In this document: positions 6,744-8,941 of the stretch, piece after piece | How positions within the stretch are numbered: position 1 is the stretch's first letter | Layout: every line of letters starts with the position of its first letter | DNA from: an uncultured Lachnospiraceae bacterium | GTDB taxonomy: Bacteria; Bacillota_A; Clostridia; Lachnospirales; Lachnospiraceae | Assembly (NCBI GenBank): GCA_947564305.1 | Contig: CANOBT010000205.1 | Span: 1 to 8,941 of the forward strand | Reading direction: 5' to 3' | Length of the DNA stretch: 8,941 nucleotides | Program-made: the position numbers and the translations under genes | The notes under the pieces: generated by a model | What the model saw: only the letters and a program-made list of their open reading frames with translations | Databases searched by the model: none | What the model was told of the DNA's origin: nothing

Positions 6744-6786
6744 TCACCTCTATTTTAAGCGATGCCAGGTGAATCCAATACATCAT
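6676..6786 (-). CDS. Weak candidate small ORF, 36 aa, in the gap
   Basis: Tandem ATG codons (6784-6786 and 6781-6783) follow AAGGGG by about 10 bases and open a 36-residue frame starting MMYWIHLASLKIEVKRSKWL and ending in a Cys-containing tail (CDFCNK). The same frame is open for about 30 more codons upstream, where no start is seen, so it might also be a decayed fragment. It overlaps, in another frame, the remnant-like stretch at 6567-6743, so at most one of them is likely to be real. The product is not recognised. Confidence 0.2.
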   Translation of the reverse strand: MMYWIHLASLKIEVKRSKWLSVAGRCVYSICDFCNK

Positions 6787-6902
6787 TGTTCGATTTCCCC
6801 TTTTCCTGATGTTTTTTAGAGTGCATACCAACAGGATCCGGTGAGTTTCTGCATCACCTATCGCACACCAAATAAATTCCTTTATACTCTACTGCATCAA
6901 TC

Positions 6903-6931
6903 TTTAAAGAATAACAAGACTCAATCTTGCT
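6903..6931 (-). terminator. Weak intrinsic terminator candidate after the OLD nuclease gene
   Basis: On the minus strand AGCAAGA (6925-6931) pairs with TCTTGTT (6913-6919) across a 5-base loop, with one G-U pair, and is followed by ATTCTTT. It lies about 30 bases past the stop codon of the nuclease gene. The stem is short and A+T-rich, so termination may be partial. Confidence 0.35.
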
Positions 6932-6960
6932 TTACAGTTTGCACCATTTATCTAATCATA

Positions 6961-8811
6961 TTACTTATTCAATTTTAAAAAAAGGGCTTTCCATTTATCT
7001 ATATAACTACTGTCAATATCTACCTTCTTTCGCTTAGATATTTGTCTCTTTACATCCTTGGCGACATCAACTTTCCATCCCTTAAACAATTCTAAACCGT
7101 GATTTTGGGCAAATTGCTCTACTTGATAAACCAAAGACACTTCATCTTGGTAATTATCTTCAAAGTATACATCTTCCACTTTATTAAATAGCTTATCAAT
7201 ACTTCTCTTCTGTAAATCAAATGGAATTATATCTTCCACTTCACAATTATCAATATCCGAAAATTCTTTAATCTCTATAATCTTCTTTTCATTACCATTA
7301 TATAAATGAGAAACTAATTTTTTCTTAACATCTTCTCCACTTTTATCAGAATCAACAATTACATACGGCAAATCGTCCATTTTCCCTGATACCATACTAA
7401 CAATTCCGGCAATTCCTTTTACACCTCCAGATGGCATAAAGACAATTTCCTGTGAAGGTGTAAATAATTTTTCTTTAATCAAAAAAGTTTTTATCCCATT
7501 AAAATAATATTGATCTGACGGACCTTCAACTATAACTACTTGACATCCTTGCAACAAAACATCTGAAATACCTAATCCCATTGCTGCATGCACCGCATAA
7601 ATTGATTTTTCATTTAATTTGTCTGCCCCCTGCCTTAAATCGCTTGATACTATCGTATGACCTAATTCATCAGCGTATACAACTCTACACGAATCTATAT
7701 TTGAAGAATCTATTATAAATGGTGAATGAGTTGTATTAATAATTTGATTATTTTCTGATAAACTTTCAAAAAAACGCACTAAGTCTTTTTGCGCCATAGG
7801 ATGTAGTGTTAAACCCGCTTCGTCAAGCAAAAGAACTGCATTTTTATTTTCTTTTTGACTTTCCATCAAAAATATCAAATAAAAGCTCAAAAACCACTGT
7901 AATCCTGTACTTCGGAGTTCTAACGCGACCTCTTCTGTTCTTACTAAATCAGAAACCCATATTCTAAAATAATCACCATCCGCTTCAAATCTGAATTTAT
8001 ATTCCCCTTGCTTCCACCAATCCTTAAATTTCTGCGTCAAGTATCCTCCTGCTGATTGTAGCAAAATACTCCTCTGTTCTTTATCGTTCTCCGCTTTCTT
8101 AATTTCTTCTGGTGTTGCTTCTGTAGAGTTTCTATTCCTTTGCATTGCCACAACCTTAGGGTCTTTACCTAATTCCATGATTTCTTGCGGATCAAGATTC
8201 ACAAAGTCAAATAAAACCTTTAATGTTCTTACTTGTTCCTCATTTGTTTCAATTCCTTGAACCTTTTCCCCCTTAATCCATTTCAAAGCATGAGGTAAGT
8301 ATATTTTACTAGACAGATTCCCATAATTTGAGTAGTAAACAAATTTGGGCATTATGTTCACAACTGCTGTTGGCACTGATACATACTCGTTTTCATTTTT
8401 GTTTTCATTATCGTCCCCATTTTCAATTGCAGCAATTTTGGTTTGCTTGGAATATTCCACTTGATATTTTCCATTATAGTATCGAGAAACAATTACATAT
8501 TCCAACCCACTAATTGTATTACCTGATAGTTCCTCTAATCTTTTTACATCCTCATTGCATATATCAAACTTTACAGATATAAACTTTATTTGATCTATTT
8601 TATTCCTAAATTCACTTAATTTAGTGACAGGTATATCATGCAAAATATCTATTTTACCTTCACTAACAGGATTAAATTTCCACAAAGCTTTTAAAATATT
8701 CGTTTTTCCTGATTCATTGACTCCAACCAAAGTAGTAGTCTCATTACAATCTATCCAACTACTATTTTCTATTGATCTAAAATCATACACGCAAAAACTA
8801 TTAACTCTCAT
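6961..8811 (-). CDS. OLD-family nuclease: ABC-type ATPase fused to TOPRIM domain, 616 aa
   Basis: The N-terminal half is an SMC/RecF-like ABC ATPase: Walker A GVNESGKT at 30-37, a signature-like RSTGLQ at 300-305, Walker B VLLLDEAG at 326-333 (D330, E331) and the H-loop histidine in TTHSPF (H362). The C-terminal half is a TOPRIM nuclease: VVIVEGPSD at 425-433 (E429, D433), VIVDSDKSG at 484-492 (D487, D489) and acidic residues in CEVEDI (523-528) that may complete the metal site. OLD proteins cut or nick DNA; P2 Old and the Gabija GajA subunit act in phage defence. An Asn/Glu-rich insert (about 130-142) interrupts the ATPase half. AGAGGG stands 7 bases before the ATG at 8811. No UvrD-like partner is visible in the window, so this looks like a stand-alone class 1 OLD, though the upstream side is cut. 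It is A+T-rich. Confidence 0.92.
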   Translation of the reverse strand: MRVNSFCVYDFRSIENSSWIDCNETTTLVGVNESGKTNILKALWKFNPVSEGKIDILHDIPVTKLSEFRNKIDQIKFISVKFDICNEDVKRLEELSGNTISGLEYVIVSRYYNGKYQVEYSKQTKIAAIENGDDNENKNENEYVSVPTAVVNIMPKFVYYSNYGNLSSKIYLPHALKWIKGEKVQGIETNEEQVRTLKVLFDFVNLDPQEIMELGKDPKVVAMQRNRNSTEATPEEIKKAENDKEQRSILLQSAGGYLTQKFKDWWKQGEYKFRFEADGDYFRIWVSDLVRTEEVALELRSTGLQWFLSFYLIFLMESQKENKNAVLLLDEAGLTLHPMAQKDLVRFFESLSENNQIINTTHSPFIIDSSNIDSCRVVYADELGHTIVSSDLRQGADKLNEKSIYAVHAAMGLGISDVLLQGCQVVIVEGPSDQYYFNGIKTFLIKEKLFTPSQEIVFMPSGGVKGIAGIVSMVSGKMDDLPYVIVDSDKSGEDVKKKLVSHLYNGNEKKIIEIKEFSDIDNCEVEDIIPFDLQKRSIDKLFNKVEDVYFEDNYQDEVSLVYQVEQFAQNHGLELFKGWKVDVAKDVKRQISKRKKVDIDSSYIDKWKALFLKLNK

Positions 8812-8828
8812 TTATTATCCCTCTTATC

Positions 8829-8859
8829 ATTATACTATATTATCTATTTTGTTCCTCAA
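8829..8859 (-). promoter_or_regulatory. Promoter candidate of the OLD nuclease gene
   Basis: On the minus strand a perfect TATAAT (-10, 8829-8834) lies 19 bases after TTGAGG (-35, 8854-8859). The spacer is longer than ideal and the -35 is weak (four of six matches). The leader would be very short, around 10 bases, with the ribosome site AGAGGG (8819-8824) at or next to its 5' end. The gene therefore appears to have its own promoter, separate from anything upstream. Confidence 0.5.
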
Positions 8860-8897
8860 TTCTTACCTCGGTCCTAAAAACTTATCTCCAAGTTAGC

Positions 8898-8920
8898 AAC
8901 CCCCATTTCAAATGGGGGTT
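8898..8920. terminator. Strong hairpin, probable terminator of a gene beyond the right edge or of both strands
   Basis: AACCCCCATTT (8898-8908) and AAATGGGGGTT (8910-8920) are perfect reverse complements around a single central base, so a stable stem with a small loop would form on either strand. A short T-run (TTTAATT) follows on the plus side; on the minus side only TTGCT follows. It sits just upstream of the nuclease promoter and would insulate it from transcription entering from the right. An operator role for this near-perfect 23-base palindrome is also possible. Confidence 0.55.
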
Positions 8921-8928
8921 TAATTGTA

Positions 8929-8941
8929 ACCCCTCCGGGGT
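8929..8941. repeat. Second G/C-rich hairpin at the right edge
   Basis: ACCCC (8929-8933) pairs with GGGGT (8937-8941) across a three-base loop. The window ends at the last paired base, so the stem may be longer. It lies only eight bases from the hairpin at 8898-8920, making a tandem pair of C/G-run hairpins. It could be part of the same terminator region or the end of a structured RNA lying outside the window. Confidence 0.4.

Larger units (their letters stand above)
6369..6960. other. 592-base A+T-rich gap between the ATPase and OLD genes
   Basis: No complete gene of normal size is found here. On the minus strand it holds, in order, a possible terminator after the OLD gene (6903-6931), two overlapping protein-like open stretches without strong starts (6676-6786 and 6567-6743), a 9-bp inverted repeat (6618-6651), a second inverted repeat (6672-6679 with 6726-6733), and a probable promoter for the ATPase gene (6384-6392). 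From about 6400 to 6566 I see only A+T-rich sequence with no clear signal. No tRNA, CRISPR repeat or transposase was seen. Confidence 0.6.

Noticed and set aside
4854..8811. Gabija (GajA-GajB) defence system
   Set aside because: The OLD protein alone would fit GajA, but the neighbouring gene lacks UvrD helicase motifs and has a single-domain AAA/STAND-like layout with a winged-helix tail.
4854..8811. PARIS (AriA-AriB) defence system
   Set aside because: In PARIS the ATPase and TOPRIM effector are separate proteins. Here both are fused in one OLD chain, and the second gene shows no TOPRIM residues.
8328..8896. Plus-strand open frames of 61 and 90 codons opposite the OLD gene and its promoter
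   Set aside because: They are antisense to a clear OLD coding sequence and show no domain or ribosome site.
8898..8941. CRISPR repeat or array start
   Set aside because: The two hairpins differ in sequence and length, with no repeated unit or regular spacers.

Overview
The window looks like a chromosomal segment of an anaerobic, butyrate-forming Clostridia member, most likely Lachnospiraceae. This rests on adjacent ptb and buk genes, AGGAGG-type ribosome binding sites and sigma-A-like promoters. It is an inference from gene content; no rRNA or other taxonomic marker is present. All supported genes lie on the minus strand, so transcription runs from right to left.

Left half (1 to about 4,780; by eye about half or more G+C): a housekeeping operon read in the order ptb (phosphate butyryltransferase), a possible 37-residue small protein, buk (butyrate kinase), ktrB (K+ channel subunit) and ktrA (its cytosolic RCK gating subunit). 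A good promoter sits just upstream of ptb. The buk stop codon touches a TTG start for ktrB, and ktrA follows 48 bases later, so acyl-phosphate ATP synthesis and K+ uptake appear to be co-transcribed. Below ktrA, a separate promoter with consensus -35 and -10 hexamers drives a zinc-ribbon protein that is cut by the left edge.

Right half (about 4,780 to 8,941; clearly A+T-rich, roughly a third G+C by eye): a likely horizontally acquired defence segment. It holds a 616-residue stand-alone OLD-family nuclease (ABC-type ATPase plus TOPRIM) and, downstream, a 504-residue P-loop ATPase with a C-terminal winged-helix-like tail that I cannot place in a named defence system. The 592-base gap between them contains protein-like open stretches without good starts, probably gene remnants, plus inverted repeats. 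Two G/C-rich hairpins lie at the right edge, upstream of the nuclease promoter.

The best candidate for something undescribed is the pairing of the OLD nuclease with the unassigned ATPase. The second is the small, possibly frameshifted gene between ptb and buk. The evidence for either being a true functional system is limited to sequence motifs and proximity.
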